In this document: positions 26,034 through 35,558 of the stretch, piece by piece
How the letters are laid out: the number at the start of each line of letters is the position of its first letter
Position numbering within the stretch: the first letter of the stretch is position 1
Assembly: GCA_947038155.1 (NCBI GenBank)
Contig: CAMQVH010000003.1
Location: 1-64,000, forward strand
From: an uncultured Bacteroides sp.
Lineage (GTDB): Bacteria > Bacteroidota > Bacteroidia > Bacteroidales > Bacteroidaceae
Direction of reading: 5' to 3'
DNA length: 64,000 nt
Translations under genes and position numbers: made by a program
Notes under the pieces: model-generated
What the model saw: only the letters and a program-made list of their open reading frames with translations
Told to the model about the DNA's origin: nothing
Databases searched by the model: none

Positions 26034-29000
26034 ATGAATAAGAAAAATATTATTCTCAGTTTATTCATCGGTACACTGTTGACTTTTGTTATGCCATTGT
26101 GTGCCCAGAATCAGACAGTAACTGGACTTGTTGTAGATGTAAGTGGTGAACCGATAATAGGTGCTACTGTCATGGTGGTAAATGGGACAGTAGGTACAGT
26201 GACAGATATTGATGGGAAATTTAATATTAAGGTTGCTCCAAAAAGCAAATTGAAAGTTTCCTTTGTTGGATATACTTCACAAATTATATCTGATTTAAAA
26301 AATCCTAGGATTGTACTTTTAGAAGATCAACTGAAATTAGATGAAGTTGTAGTACTTGGTGATTATGGTTCTCAGAAATTACGTAATGCAACAGGTGCCA
26401 TTGAAACGATTTCTACCGAAGAATTGAAAGATTTGTCAGTGGGTAGTTTGGGTGACGCGTTAGCTGGTAAAATAAATGGTTTACATGTATCACTTAGTGG
26501 TGGGCGCCCAGGTAGTACACCAAGCTTACAGATTCGTCAAAGTTCAGTGAATACTACCATTACTCCAAGTTCTGATTTAGGAGGTAATGCAAGCCCTACT
26601 CCACTATATGTTATTGATGGCTTTATTGCAGATGAAGGTGCTTTCAATAATTTAGATATAAATGAAGTAGAAAATGTGACTGTTTTAAAGGATGCTGCAG
26701 CGGCTGTATATGGAGCACGTGCTGCGTATGGTGTTGTGCTGGTTAAGACTAAACAAGGAAAAGTCGGTGCTCCCAAAATTTCTTATTCAGGACAGTTTGG
26801 TTATACAGATGCATTGATGTTACCGAAGATGCTAAATGCCTATGATTACGGTCGTATATACAATGCTGCTCGTGCTGCTAATACTGCTACTAAGGATCAA
26901 GAATCCGATGACTTGAGGGTACAACTTTTTCAATCTGATGAGTTGGAGGCAATGAAGGGTATGAATTATAATTTATTAGATAAAGAATGGAGTGCGGCTT
27001 TGACGCAGCGTCATAGTGTCAACATTAGCGGGGGAACAGAAAAAGCAACTTATTTCGGTGGTGTTTCGTATTATCAGCAAGAAGGTAATATAGGGCGCTT
27101 GGACTATAATCGTTGGAACTATCGTGCTGGTGTAAATGCTAATATTTCAAAATGGATGAAAGCTTCTTTGCAGGTATCTGGTAATTATGGAGAGACAAAT
27201 AAACCTAAAAATGTAAAAGGTGGTGGCTCTGATGGTGATTTTGAATCTTTAATGTTACATGTACCTTATGTGCCTGATCAAGTAAATGGATATTATATTT
27301 TTCATTCAGGTATGGAAAATATAACTAATCCAAGTGATCAGCAGAAGTATAATTTTGCAGCAGTACAGAATGCGTCAGATAATGTTGAGAATCAGAATCA
27401 GAATTTTTCTCTTAACGGTTCATTAGAGTATGATTTTGGTTGGAGTAAATACTTACGTGGTTTGAAGGTAAAAGCTTCTTATTCAAAAAATATAAGTACA
27501 GGGAAAACAAATACTATCGGTACAAAAATCGATGTATATCGCCTTATATCCCGTGGTGGCAGTGGTGGTCACCTTTATGTTGGTGACGAGATTGAATACA
27601 ATGCTAATACATTGGGATTGTATGAGTTGAATAATGGCAACTCTTTGGGGCGTAGTATGAATCGCTCAGATAGTTATCAAATGAACTTAACAGTAAGCTA
27701 TGCACGTCAGTTTGGTAAGCATTATGTCAGTGGTTTGTTCTCTATTGAAAAAGCAGAATCAGAATGGGAAGATTTGAATGGTAGTCTTACAGACCCATTA
27801 CCTTTTACAGATGGCCAATCTAGTTCTGTGGATTCCAATGCAGAAGGTTTTGCTCAAACTGTGACGTTTAACCGCAGTGAGTCTGGTATGCTTTCTTATG
27901 TTGGTCGTGTGAATTATTCATATGATGATAAATATTTGTTTGAGTTTATGCTCCGTTCTGATGCCTCTGCCAAATTTGCTCCTCAGAATTATTGGGGAAT
28001 GTTCCCTTCATGGTCTGCCGGCTGGGTTATTTCAGATGAAAAATGGTTTGATAAAGACAAGACAAAAATCGACTTTTTGAAGATACGTGGTTCGTTTGGT
28101 ATTCTTGGTAAAGATAATGTGAATGCTTGGCTTTGGACTCAGCTTTACACCCGTAATCCAGACAAAGGACCGATCTTTGGAACTAATTCTAGTACAAATA
28201 CAAGTGCTACGATTCGTATGCCGAAACAAGGAGTAAATCCTGATGTACATTGGGATAAGACTTATAAAACTAATTTTGGTATTGATATGGCCTTTTTGAA
28301 GAATCGAATGAGCGCTAATTTGGACTTCTATTATGATATGGGCCGTGAAATGTTTGCTTCACATCAAGGAACTTCTTATTATCCGAATACGGTAGGAATA
28401 CAGCCTGCTCCAGAAAACTTTGGTGAGGTAGATACATATGGTGTTGAATTGTCATTAGGATGGAAGGATAAAATTGGAAAAGACATGTCATATTGGGTAA
28501 AACTTACAACAGGATACAATGATAATAAAATCAGAGAGACAGGTTGGAAGGCTGCATATGATTTTGATAAATTAGTGAGAAATGAACGTTCTGATAGAGG
28601 ACTATGGGGTTATGAATGTATAGGTATGTTCCGTAGTTATCAGGAAATTAATGAGTACTTTGATAAATATAGTATTACTAAATATTTAGGAAACACAAAA
28701 GAAAATGTACATCCTGGTATGCTGATTTATAAGGATGTACGTGGACAATATGATGAATCAACTGGAACTTTTGGTCCGGCAGATGGTATTGTTGATGAAC
28801 AAGATTATATAAAAATTTCTCACCGTGCTAGTAATCCTTACGGTGGAACTTTAAATTTCGGTTTCTCTTGTAAAGATTTTTCTATTAGTGCGCAGTTTGG
28901 TGCAAGTTGGGGAGCATATTCCTTAGTTCCTACAACTATGCGTAAAGAAAGTTACTCTGAATATAGTAATGTGTCGGCAATGTGGAAAGATATGTTTGTA

Positions 29001-29342
29001 TATGAGGATATTTATGACGCTAATAATATAGTTACAGTAGCACAAAACAGAAATGCAAAATACCCGAATATTCGCTATAGTAGCGTAAATGGTGCACCCT
29101 CTACTTTTTGGAAAGTAAGTGCAGCAACAGTGCAACTTCGTAATATGACAGTAGCTTATGCATTGCCTAAAGAATGGCTAAAAATAATTGGCATTAGTAG
29201 TTGCCGTTTCAATCTTACTTGCCAAAATGTATTTAACTTCCTAAACCCTTATCCAGAAGGAGCATGGGCTTCTTGGGCGGGAAGCTATGGATATTATCCG
29301 AACTTACGTAAATTCACGTTAGGTGTTAATGTTTCATTTTAA
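26034..29342 (+). CDS. SusC-like TonB-dependent transporter (triplet 2)
   Basis: 1102 residues: signal peptide to about residue 25 (PLCAQ), carboxypeptidase-regulatory-like domain (VTGLVVDVSGEPIIGATVMV), plug, and beta-barrel ending FTLGVNVSF. The TonB-box region reads LDEVVVLGDYGSQK, with an extra Asp compared with VVIVGYGTQK in triplet 1. The plug segment VTVLKDAAAAVYGARAAYGVVLVKTK is intact, so the protein should be functional. There is no STN domain. The SusD start lies 13 bp after its stop. It has the same length as the triplet 1 SusC and co-linear similarity, which indicates a tandem duplication followed by divergence. Confidence 0.95.
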   Translation: MNKKNIILSLFIGTLLTFVMPLCAQNQTVTGLVVDVSGEPIIGATVMVVNGTVGTVTDIDGKFNIKVAPKSKLKVSFVGYTSQIISDLKNPRIVLLEDQLKLDEVVVLGDYGSQKLRNATGAIETISTEELKDLSVGSLGDALAGKINGLHVSLSGGRPGSTPSLQIRQSSVNTTITPSSDLGGNASPTPLYVIDGFIADEGAFNNLDINEVENVTVLKDAAAAVYGARAAYGVVLVKTKQGKVGAPKISYSGQFGYTDALMLPKMLNAYDYGRIYNAARAANTATKDQESDDLRVQLFQSDELEAMKGMNYNLLDKEWSAALTQRHSVNISGGTEKATYFGGVSYYQQEGNIGRLDYNRWNYRAGVNANISKWMKASLQVSGNYGETNKPKNVKGGGSDGDFESLMLHVPYVPDQVNGYYIFHSGMENITNPSDQQKYNFAAVQNASDNVENQNQNFSLNGSLEYDFGWSKYLRGLKVKASYSKNISTGKTNTIGTKIDVYRLISRGGSGGHLYVGDEIEYNANTLGLYELNNGNSLGRSMNRSDSYQMNLTVSYARQFGKHYVSGLFSIEKAESEWEDLNGSLTDPLPFTDGQSSSVDSNAEGFAQTVTFNRSESGMLSYVGRVNYSYDDKYLFEFMLRSDASAKFAPQNYWGMFPSWSAGWVISDEKWFDKDKTKIDFLKIRGSFGILGKDNVNAWLWTQLYTRNPDKGPIFGTNSSTNTSATIRMPKQGVNPDVHWDKTYKTNFGIDMAFLKNRMSANLDFYYDMGREMFASHQGTSYYPNTVGIQPAPENFGEVDTYGVELSLGWKDKIGKDMSYWVKLTTGYNDNKIRETGWKAAYDFDKLVRNERSDRGLWGYECIGMFRSYQEINEYFDKYSITKYLGNTKENVHPGMLIYKDVRGQYDESTGTFGPADGIVDEQDYIKISHRASNPYGGTLNFGFSCKDFSISAQFGASWGAYSLVPTTMRKESYSEYSNVSAMWKDMFVYEDIYDANNIVTVAQNRNAKYPNIRYSSVNGAPSTFWKVSAATVQLRNMTVAYALPKEWLKIIGISSCRFNLTCQNVFNFLNPYPEGAWASWAGSYGYYPNLRKFTLGVNVSF

Positions 29343-29355
29343 TAATTCGAATACA

Positions 29356-31626
29356 ATGATGAAGAAAATAAATAAATATGGTTCAATTGCATTACTGACC
29401 ATAACAGCTGCCATCTTTACAGGTTGTAGTGATCAATTTTTGGAAGACAAAAAATTATATGGAAGTTTTAACGGTACGACTATTTATGAAAACTATGAGT
29501 CAGCTGATAACCGTATAGCTTACTTGTATTATATCATGCTGCCGAGTGCGACGGGTGGATCTGATCTGACTGGTTCTATGGGGGATATGCCAAGCACAGG
29601 AACAAGTGATCAATATTCGAAATGTACAGAAGAATATGGAGGGATATCAGGTTTGATGAATCCTAATTCTCCTCTAGATTATGAAACTGTTACTGATTAT
29701 TTTAATCTAGATAACAATTATTCTCCTTGGGTGCGTATTCGTGAGTGTAATGATATGATCGAAGGAGTGATTGGCAGTGAAAGTTTAACTGAACACCAAA
29801 AGCAGTTATTGTTGGGACAAGCATTTTTCTTCCGTGCATGGCGTTATTATTTAATGGTAATGATGTATGGTGGTGTACCTATTATTGATAATGTACAAAA
29901 TCCTATAATTGGAGATAGTGAAGGTATTCATTTGGTAGTTCCACGCTCGTCTACAAAAGAATGTATTGATTTTATTTGCAAAGATTTGCAAACAGCTGCT
30001 GATTATCTGCCAGCACGTTGGGAGTCTGAAAATAAGAATTTTGGACGCATAACATCGGGGGCAGCATTGGCTTTAAAAGGTCGTGTGGAATTGTTATATG
30101 CCAGTCCGCTTTTTAATAGGACAGATGATGTTACACGATGGGAAACTGCATATCAAACAAACTTAGCTGCTGTAAAAAAACTGGAAGAAGGTAATTTTGG
30201 ATTGGCTTATGAAAATAATTCAGGAAAGAATGCAGCAGGTTGGGGAAAGATATTCTCCGATTATATTGGCTCAGAAGGTGGTGGAGGAACTGTTTCTGAG
30301 GCAGTATTAGTAACTTTATATAATAATGTATCGCCAGCCGAGCATTTACAGCTTGAAAAATGGAATGGATGGGAACATTCTCTTCGCCCAGCTAATGCTG
30401 GAGGTGGGGGTGGTATGACTCCCACTGCAGAAATGGTTGATCTTTTTCCAATGGCGGATGGGAAGAAACCAAATGACATGAATGGATCTTATGATTATAA
30501 TCAAGAACTTTTCTTTTTAAACCGCGATCCAAGATTTTATCGCACTTTTGCGTTCCCTGGTGTAGAATGGAAGTTTGATAGTGATGACTTGAAATCTTTT
30601 GGTGAAAAAGGTCAATTACCTTATGGCATTAATGGGTATACTACAGGGAATAATTATAAGTTGTGGAATTATTGTTGGTATGATAATGTAAATGATCGTA
30701 ATAGTAACTCTAAGTCAGGCTATGCAGCTGATTGTCTAGGTACCAAAAATACGGGGATTTATTTGCGTAAGCGTACAGATGATTTAGCACTCAATTCTAA
30801 TCCTTTATATATCTTTGAAAAGACTTCAGGTAATGGATTCAGACAGTCTGCTGCTCCATATATGGAAATACGTTTTGCTGAAGTATTATTGAATTATGCG
30901 GAGGCTGCCTGCGGGGCAAATCATTTTGACGAGGCAGTGAATGCTCTTAAACGAATTCGTAAGCGTGTAGGATATACAGATAATTGTGGATTAGATCCAG
31001 CTATTTTTAATGATCGTGCCAAACTATTTGAGGCTATACTTTATGAACGTCAAATAGAACTTGCTTATGAAGGTAAACGTTTCCATGATGTGCGACGTTG
31101 GATGTTATTTGATGGTGGAGTGGGTCAAGAAGCACTGAAATCGACTTGGAAACTTACCGGTTTTAATGGCAATACATGTAACTATTTAGGAGTTGAACCA
31201 TTGAATGGTCAGAGAAGACATCGGATTGAGGTTTATGCAAAAAATTTTATTGCTGCTAAAAGTAATAATGTCTACAATGAAGATAAAACAATAAAAGAAA
31301 CCTATGATGAATTATGGAATAAACGTCCGACAGCGTTAAGTTTGACTGAAGATATAACTTGTACAGAATCAGCTGATGATGAAATAACATATGCAGATGC
31401 AAAGGTAAAAGCATTGGCTCAGTTTTATCAAGAACATTTTAAACGTAAAAATCTTAGTACTGACGGTAATGATGAAACTATTCTTCCAACATTTAAACCT
31501 TATTATTATATATTAGGTTTTAAGAAGAATGCGATGCAAAACAATGTTTCATTAGAACAAAACATAGGATGGGGCGACTATTGGAGAGGTGGAGCTGATG
31601 GTACCTTTGATCCTTTGGCAGAGTGA
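29356..31626 (+). CDS. SusD/RagB-family lipoprotein (triplet 2)
   Basis: A 756-residue SusD-like lipoprotein. I start at the ATG at 29356; the longer frame from 29323 overlaps the SusC end and displaces the signal peptide. Cys is near residue 24 (AIFTGCSDQFLEDKK). It shares long blocks with the triplet 1 SusD: LLLGQAFFFRAWRYYLMVMMYGG, FLNRDPRFYRTFAFPGVEW, LFEAILYERQIELAYEGKRFHDVRRWMLFDGGVGQ. It is unusually long for the family, like its paralogue. Last gene of triplet 2. Confidence 0.95.
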   Translation: MMKKINKYGSIALLTITAAIFTGCSDQFLEDKKLYGSFNGTTIYENYESADNRIAYLYYIMLPSATGGSDLTGSMGDMPSTGTSDQYSKCTEEYGGISGLMNPNSPLDYETVTDYFNLDNNYSPWVRIRECNDMIEGVIGSESLTEHQKQLLLGQAFFFRAWRYYLMVMMYGGVPIIDNVQNPIIGDSEGIHLVVPRSSTKECIDFICKDLQTAADYLPARWESENKNFGRITSGAALALKGRVELLYASPLFNRTDDVTRWETAYQTNLAAVKKLEEGNFGLAYENNSGKNAAGWGKIFSDYIGSEGGGGTVSEAVLVTLYNNVSPAEHLQLEKWNGWEHSLRPANAGGGGGMTPTAEMVDLFPMADGKKPNDMNGSYDYNQELFFLNRDPRFYRTFAFPGVEWKFDSDDLKSFGEKGQLPYGINGYTTGNNYKLWNYCWYDNVNDRNSNSKSGYAADCLGTKNTGIYLRKRTDDLALNSNPLYIFEKTSGNGFRQSAAPYMEIRFAEVLLNYAEAACGANHFDEAVNALKRIRKRVGYTDNCGLDPAIFNDRAKLFEAILYERQIELAYEGKRFHDVRRWMLFDGGVGQEALKSTWKLTGFNGNTCNYLGVEPLNGQRRHRIEVYAKNFIAAKSNNVYNEDKTIKETYDELWNKRPTALSLTEDITCTESADDEITYADAKVKALAQFYQEHFKRKNLSTDGNDETILPTFKPYYYILGFKKNAMQNNVSLEQNIGWGDYWRGGADGTFDPLAE

Positions 31627-31682
31627 ATTCGTTTATTAAAATAATTACTTGATCTGAAGAATGTTCATTCTGAAATAAACCT

Positions 31683-31744
31683 AAGGACCATTTATCACTT
31701 TGATCTTTTGAAAAGAATATAAAGGAATAAGTGGTCCTTTTGTA
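31683..31744 (+). terminator. Probable terminator after triplet 2
   Basis: AAGGACCA (from 31683) pairs with TGGTCCTT (ending 31741). The stem is extended by TTTATC/GAATAA with mismatches and followed by TTTTG. Imperfect but well placed. Confidence 0.6.
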
Positions 31745-31780
31745 TTTAAAGTTAGAATAGAAAAATATATTATATTTTCT

Positions 31781-31823
31781 GATTACATATTTCCTTGTTT
31801 TACGTCTTATTATTGTATTTTTG
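31781..31823 (+). promoter_or_regulatory. ECF-sigma-type promoter motif, copy 4, plus a possible -7 box (PL1 gene)
   Basis: GATTACA (31781-31787), 15 nt, CGTC (31803-31806), 46 bp before the ATG at 31853. A separate sigma-ABfr-like -7 box, TATTTTTG, follows at 31816-31823, so this unit may have two overlapping promoters. Confidence 0.65.
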
Positions 31824-31852
31824 AATTAACAATCTCACAAAACCCAATAAAA

Positions 31853-33592
31853 ATGAAGAAGAAACATGTACTTTTAGTCGCTTTTGCGGCTGCAATGTTG
31901 ACTCCGACTGTTGTATGGGCACAATACCCGCAGATAACTGACGAAGCCAAAGCGAATTATACAAAGATGATGACCGAGGAACGGAAACGTTCTGATGAAG
32001 CATGGGAGAAAGCGTTACCTATAGTACTGAAAGAAGCAAAAGAAGGACGTCCTTATATCTCATGGGCTGGTCGTCCCTATGATTTGCCACAGGCTAAAAT
32101 ACCTTCGTTCCCGGGTGCTGAAGGAGGCGGAATGTATAGTTTCGGTGGCCGTGGTGGTAAGGTAATTACGGTTACTAATCTGAATGATCGTGGTCCGGGT
32201 TCATTCCGCGAAGCTTGTGAGACAGGTGGTGCACGTATCATTGTATTCAATGTGGCTGGTATCATTCGTCTGGAATCTCCGATTATTGTTCGAGCACCTT
32301 ACGTTACTATTGCCGGACAGACAGCACCGGGTGATGGTGTCTGCATTGCCGGAGAATCATTTTGGGTGGATACACACGACGTAGTTGTACGTCATATGAG
32401 ATTCCGTCGTGGAGAAACAAAAGTATGGCATCGTGACGACTCTTTCGGTGGTAATCCGATTGGTAATATCATGATAGACCACTGTTCTTGTACATGGGGA
32501 CTGGACGAAAATATTTCTTTCTACCGTCATATGTATGATCCGAGTGAAGGTCAATATGAAAGCAAGGACTTGAAACTTCCGACAGTCAATGTAACTATTC
32601 AGAATACAATTTCTGCAAAAGCTCTGGATACCTATAATCATGCATTCGGTAGCACGCTGGGAGGTGAGAACTGTGCATTTATGCGTAACCTTTGGGCCAG
32701 CAACTCAGGCCGTAATCCGTCTGTAGGCTGGAATGGAGTGTTCAACTTCGTTAATAATGTAGTATTTAACTGGGTGCATCGTTCATCTGATGGTGGCGAT
32801 TATACCGCCATGTTCAATATGATCAATAACTATTATAAACCCGGTCCTGCTACTCCAAAGAATAATACGGTAGGCTGCCGTATTCTGAAACCGGAAGCCG
32901 GACGCAGTAAACTGAATTATAAGGTATACGGTCGCGTGTATGCTGATGGTAACGTTATGGAAGGCTATCCGGAAATCACGAAAGATAACTGGAATGGTGG
33001 TATCCAAATCGAGAGTCAGCCAAATACAGCCGGATATACTGAGAATATGCGGAGCTATGAGCCGTTTGCAATGCCTTATATCAAAATTACATCAGCTAAT
33101 GATGCTTATGATTATGTGACAAAACATGTCGGTGCCAATATACCCTGCCGTGATATCGTGGACGAACGCATCATAGAAGAAGTAAAAACAGGTATTCCTT
33201 ATTATGATAAGAAACTTGCGAAGGATGCTAATGGTGATCTTACAGGCCTGTCTCCTAAGTCAATGGGAGAGGACGGTCAGTTTAAATATCGTCGTTTACC
33301 CAAAGATTCTTATAAGATAGGTATCATTACTGATATTCGTCAGATGGGTGGTTTCCCCGAATACAAAGGGACTCCGTATGTAGATACTGATGGTGACGGT
33401 ATGCCGGATGAATGGGAAATTGCTAATGGATTGAATCCGAATGATCCAAGTGATGCTAATAAAGATTGTACAGGTGATGGATATACGAATATTGAAAAGT
33501 ATATCAATGGAATCAGTACAAAACACAAAGTAGACTGGAGAGATTTAAAAAATAACTACGATACATTGGCTGAGAAAGGAAAATTAATGTAA
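31853..33592 (+). CDS. PL1-family pectate lyase with C-terminal calcium-binding repeats
   Basis: A 579-residue secreted protein (signal MKKKHVLLVAFAAAMLTPTVVWAQ). Residues ~85-400 form a PL1-type parallel beta-helix: FPGAEGGGMYSFGGRGGKVITVTNLNDRGPGSFREACE, VTIAGQTAPGDGVCIAG, VVRHMRFRRG and MIDHCSCTWGLDEN. This pattern belongs to the Bacteroides pectate-lyase/trehalose-like-domain group. The C-terminus has DTDGDGMPDEWEIANGLNPNDPSDANKDCTGDGYTNIEKYI, a thrombospondin-3/dockerin-like calcium repeat. It would eliminate across homogalacturonan linkages, exposing the RG-II backbone. It is followed 73 bp later by a DUF3826 gene, probably in one operon, under promoter motif copy 4. Confidence 0.88.
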   Translation: MKKKHVLLVAFAAAMLTPTVVWAQYPQITDEAKANYTKMMTEERKRSDEAWEKALPIVLKEAKEGRPYISWAGRPYDLPQAKIPSFPGAEGGGMYSFGGRGGKVITVTNLNDRGPGSFREACETGGARIIVFNVAGIIRLESPIIVRAPYVTIAGQTAPGDGVCIAGESFWVDTHDVVVRHMRFRRGETKVWHRDDSFGGNPIGNIMIDHCSCTWGLDENISFYRHMYDPSEGQYESKDLKLPTVNVTIQNTISAKALDTYNHAFGSTLGGENCAFMRNLWASNSGRNPSVGWNGVFNFVNNVVFNWVHRSSDGGDYTAMFNMINNYYKPGPATPKNNTVGCRILKPEAGRSKLNYKVYGRVYADGNVMEGYPEITKDNWNGGIQIESQPNTAGYTENMRSYEPFAMPYIKITSANDAYDYVTKHVGANIPCRDIVDERIIEEVKTGIPYYDKKLAKDANGDLTGLSPKSMGEDGQFKYRRLPKDSYKIGIITDIRQMGGFPEYKGTPYVDTDGDGMPDEWEIANGLNPNDPSDANKDCTGDGYTNIEKYINGISTKHKVDWRDLKNNYDTLAEKGKLM

Positions 33593-33599
33593 TCTGCAA

Positions 33600-33637
33600 C
33601 CGGTATCGGTATAAGATACCGGGACTGGGTTTCTTTT
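33600..33637 (+). terminator. Hairpin between PL1 and DUF3826 genes
   Basis: CCGGTATC (33600-33607) pairs with GATACCGG (33615-33622). A T-rich tract follows 7 nt later. It may attenuate rather than fully stop transcription. Confidence 0.45.
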
Positions 33638-33665
33638 TGGCATATGGTATAAAAAATAAGATGAA

Positions 33666-34334
33666 ATGAAAAAGATAGTTTTAATGTCTCTGTTGTTTCT
33701 TTGCGGTTGGATATCTGCTGGAGCAGTCGATTTGAACAAAGAGAATCGTGATCCGAAATATGTGGAGTCTATCGTCAACCGTTCGCAAAAGATTGTAGAT
33801 AAACTCGGACTGACGGATGCAAAAGTGGCTGAAGATGTTTGTAATGTGATTGCCAATCGCTATTTCGAATTGAATGATATTTATGAAATACGGGATGCAA
33901 AGGTGAAGGCAGTCAAAGAATCGGGGTTGACCGGTGATGCGAAAAATGAAGCATTGAAGGCTGCTGAAAACGAAAAAGATGCGGCTTTGTACCGTTCTCA
34001 TTTTGCCTTTCCGGCCAGCTTGTCTCTCTTCTTGAATGAAGAACAGATAGAAGCGGTGAAAGATGGAATGACTTATGGTGTGGTGAAAGTGACTTATGAA
34101 GCTACGCTTGATATGATTCCTTCTTTGAAAGAAGAAGAAAAGGTACAAATCTATGCCTGGTTGGTGGAAGCGCGTGAGTTTGCCATGGATGCGGAAAATT
34201 CAAATAAGAAACATGCGGCTTTCGGCAAGTACAAAGGACGTATCAACAATTATCTGGCCAAGAGGGGATATAATTTGACGAAAGAACGTGAAGAGTGGGC
34301 CAAACGTGTGAAAGCACGGGGAGGAACGCTGTAA
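33666..34334 (+). CDS. DUF3826 secreted protein
   Basis: A 222-residue protein with signal peptide MKKIVLMSLLFLCGWISAGA and a mostly helical, charged mature part. Its second half (LNEEQIEAVKDGMTYG; VKVTYEATLDMIPSLKEEEKV; FGKYKGRINNYLAKRGYNL) matches the C-terminal domain of the methylesterase at 43194. The DUF3826 module therefore occurs twice in this PUL, alone and fused. No catalytic residues can be proposed. A role in substrate holding or enzyme assembly in the periplasm is only a guess. Located between PL1 and a terminator. Confidence 0.8.
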   Translation: MKKIVLMSLLFLCGWISAGAVDLNKENRDPKYVESIVNRSQKIVDKLGLTDAKVAEDVCNVIANRYFELNDIYEIRDAKVKAVKESGLTGDAKNEALKAAENEKDAALYRSHFAFPASLSLFLNEEQIEAVKDGMTYGVVKVTYEATLDMIPSLKEEEKVQIYAWLVEAREFAMDAENSNKKHAAFGKYKGRINNYLAKRGYNLTKEREEWAKRVKARGGTL

Positions 34335-34436
34335 AAGTATAGAATCCGGTAAAAAAAGGATTGGTAACCAATGAGATACTATAAAAAGAAGTGGAATTCT
34401 TTCCCATTATTAAATGGTTAGTTTGTTTGATGGAGG

Positions 34437-34466
34437 AAAAGGGTGGCTCGGAGAGTCGCCCTTTTT
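34437..34466 (+). terminator. Intrinsic terminator after the DUF3826 gene
   Basis: AAAAGGGTGGCT (34437-34448) pairs with AGTCGCCCTTTTT (34454-34466) through G-U pairs. It closes the PL1-DUF3826 unit. A perfect 13-bp palindrome ATTGGTAACCAAT lies just upstream at 34360-34372. Confidence 0.75.
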
Positions 34467-34509
34467 ATCGTCTCTAAATTTTGATTCTGACGAATCTTCC
34501 AATCTATTT

Positions 34510-34535
34510 GAGTACAAATCCGGCTTTTCATCGTC
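34510..34535 (+). promoter_or_regulatory. ECF-sigma-type promoter motif, copy 5 (GH43 operon)
   Basis: GAGTACA (34510-34516), 15 nt, CGTC (34532-34535), then TCTGTATAAAG, 42 bp before the ATG at 34578. The -35-like part differs from GATTACA by two bases but spacing is identical. It would drive the five-gene operon to 45155. Confidence 0.6.
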
Positions 34536-34577
34536 TCTGTATAAAGGATATTAGTATAGTGTAAAAGAATCATAGAA

Positions 34578-35507
34578 ATGGGAAAGTTAAGAAATACATT
34601 AGCTGCAATAAGCATCCTGCTTTTAGCTTCTTGTGGAGGGAATAAAGATTATTATATGTTCACTTCATTTCATGAGCCGGCTGATGAAGGTTTGAGATAT
34701 CTGTATAGTGAAGACGGAATGCACTGGGACAGTATTCCCGGTGTTTGGCTGAAGCCGGAATTGGGACAACATCGCCTGATGCGTGACCCTTCCATGGTGC
34801 GTACACCGGATGGTACTTATCATTTGGTATGGACCACCAGCTGGAAAGGGGATTTAGGCTTTGGTTATGCAAATTCCAAAGACTTGATTCACTGGTCGGA
34901 GCAACAAATGATTCCTGTGATGGCAGACGAACCGACCACTGTCAATGTATGGGCTCCGGAGATTTTTTATGATGACGAGAGCGAACAGTTTATGGTAGTA
35001 TGGGCTTCATGTGTACCTGGTCGTTTTGAAAAGGGAATCGAAGAAGAAGAGAATAATCATCGTTTATACTACATCACTACAAAGGATTTTAAGGCAGTAT
35101 CCAAGGCGAAAGTATTATATGATCCCGGTTTCAGCTCGATTGACGCTGTCATTGTGAAGCGGGCAAAAAATGATTATGTAATGGTGCTCAAAGATAATAC
35201 ACGTCCCGAACGTAATCTGAAAATTGCTTTTTCTGACTCTCTGACAGGACCTTATTCGCCGTCATCACAACCATTTACCGAATCGTTTGTAGAGGGACCG
35301 ACTGTCGAGAAATTAGGTGATGATTATCTGATCTATTTTGATGTTTATAAAAAGAAAATATACGGTGCCATGCGTACCCGTGATTTTAAGAACTTCACGG
35401 ATATCACAGAAAGTGTGAGTGTGCCTGTCGGGCATAAACACGGAACCATCTTTAAAGCTTCAGAATCAGATGTTAAAACATTGCTGGAAGAAAGCAAGAA
35501 GAAATAA
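34578..35507 (+). CDS. GH43-type five-bladed beta-propeller lipoprotein glycosidase
   Basis: A 309-residue lipoprotein (LLLASCGGNKDYY, Cys 19). The five-bladed propeller of GH43/clan F shows the expected acidic triad: D70 in LMRDPSM, D189 in SSIDAVIV and E239 in VEGPTV; also WAPEIFYDD typical of blade 3. GH43 enzymes remove alpha-L-arabinofuranose or beta-xylose. In RG-II degradation an arabinofuranosidase-type role is plausible, but specificity cannot be read here. It is the first gene of the operon, preceding GH143-GH142 by 51 bp. The position corresponds to BT1021. Confidence 0.82.
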   Translation: MGKLRNTLAAISILLLASCGGNKDYYMFTSFHEPADEGLRYLYSEDGMHWDSIPGVWLKPELGQHRLMRDPSMVRTPDGTYHLVWTTSWKGDLGFGYANSKDLIHWSEQQMIPVMADEPTTVNVWAPEIFYDDESEQFMVVWASCVPGRFEKGIEEEENNHRLYYITTKDFKAVSKAKVLYDPGFSSIDAVIVKRAKNDYVMVLKDNTRPERNLKIAFSDSLTGPYSPSSQPFTESFVEGPTVEKLGDDYLIYFDVYKKKIYGAMRTRDFKNFTDITESVSVPVGHKHGTIFKASESDVKTLLEESKKK

Positions 35508-35558
35508 ACTTAAACTGGATAAGTTGAATCCGGAATAAACTAAAACCTGAAATAAATC

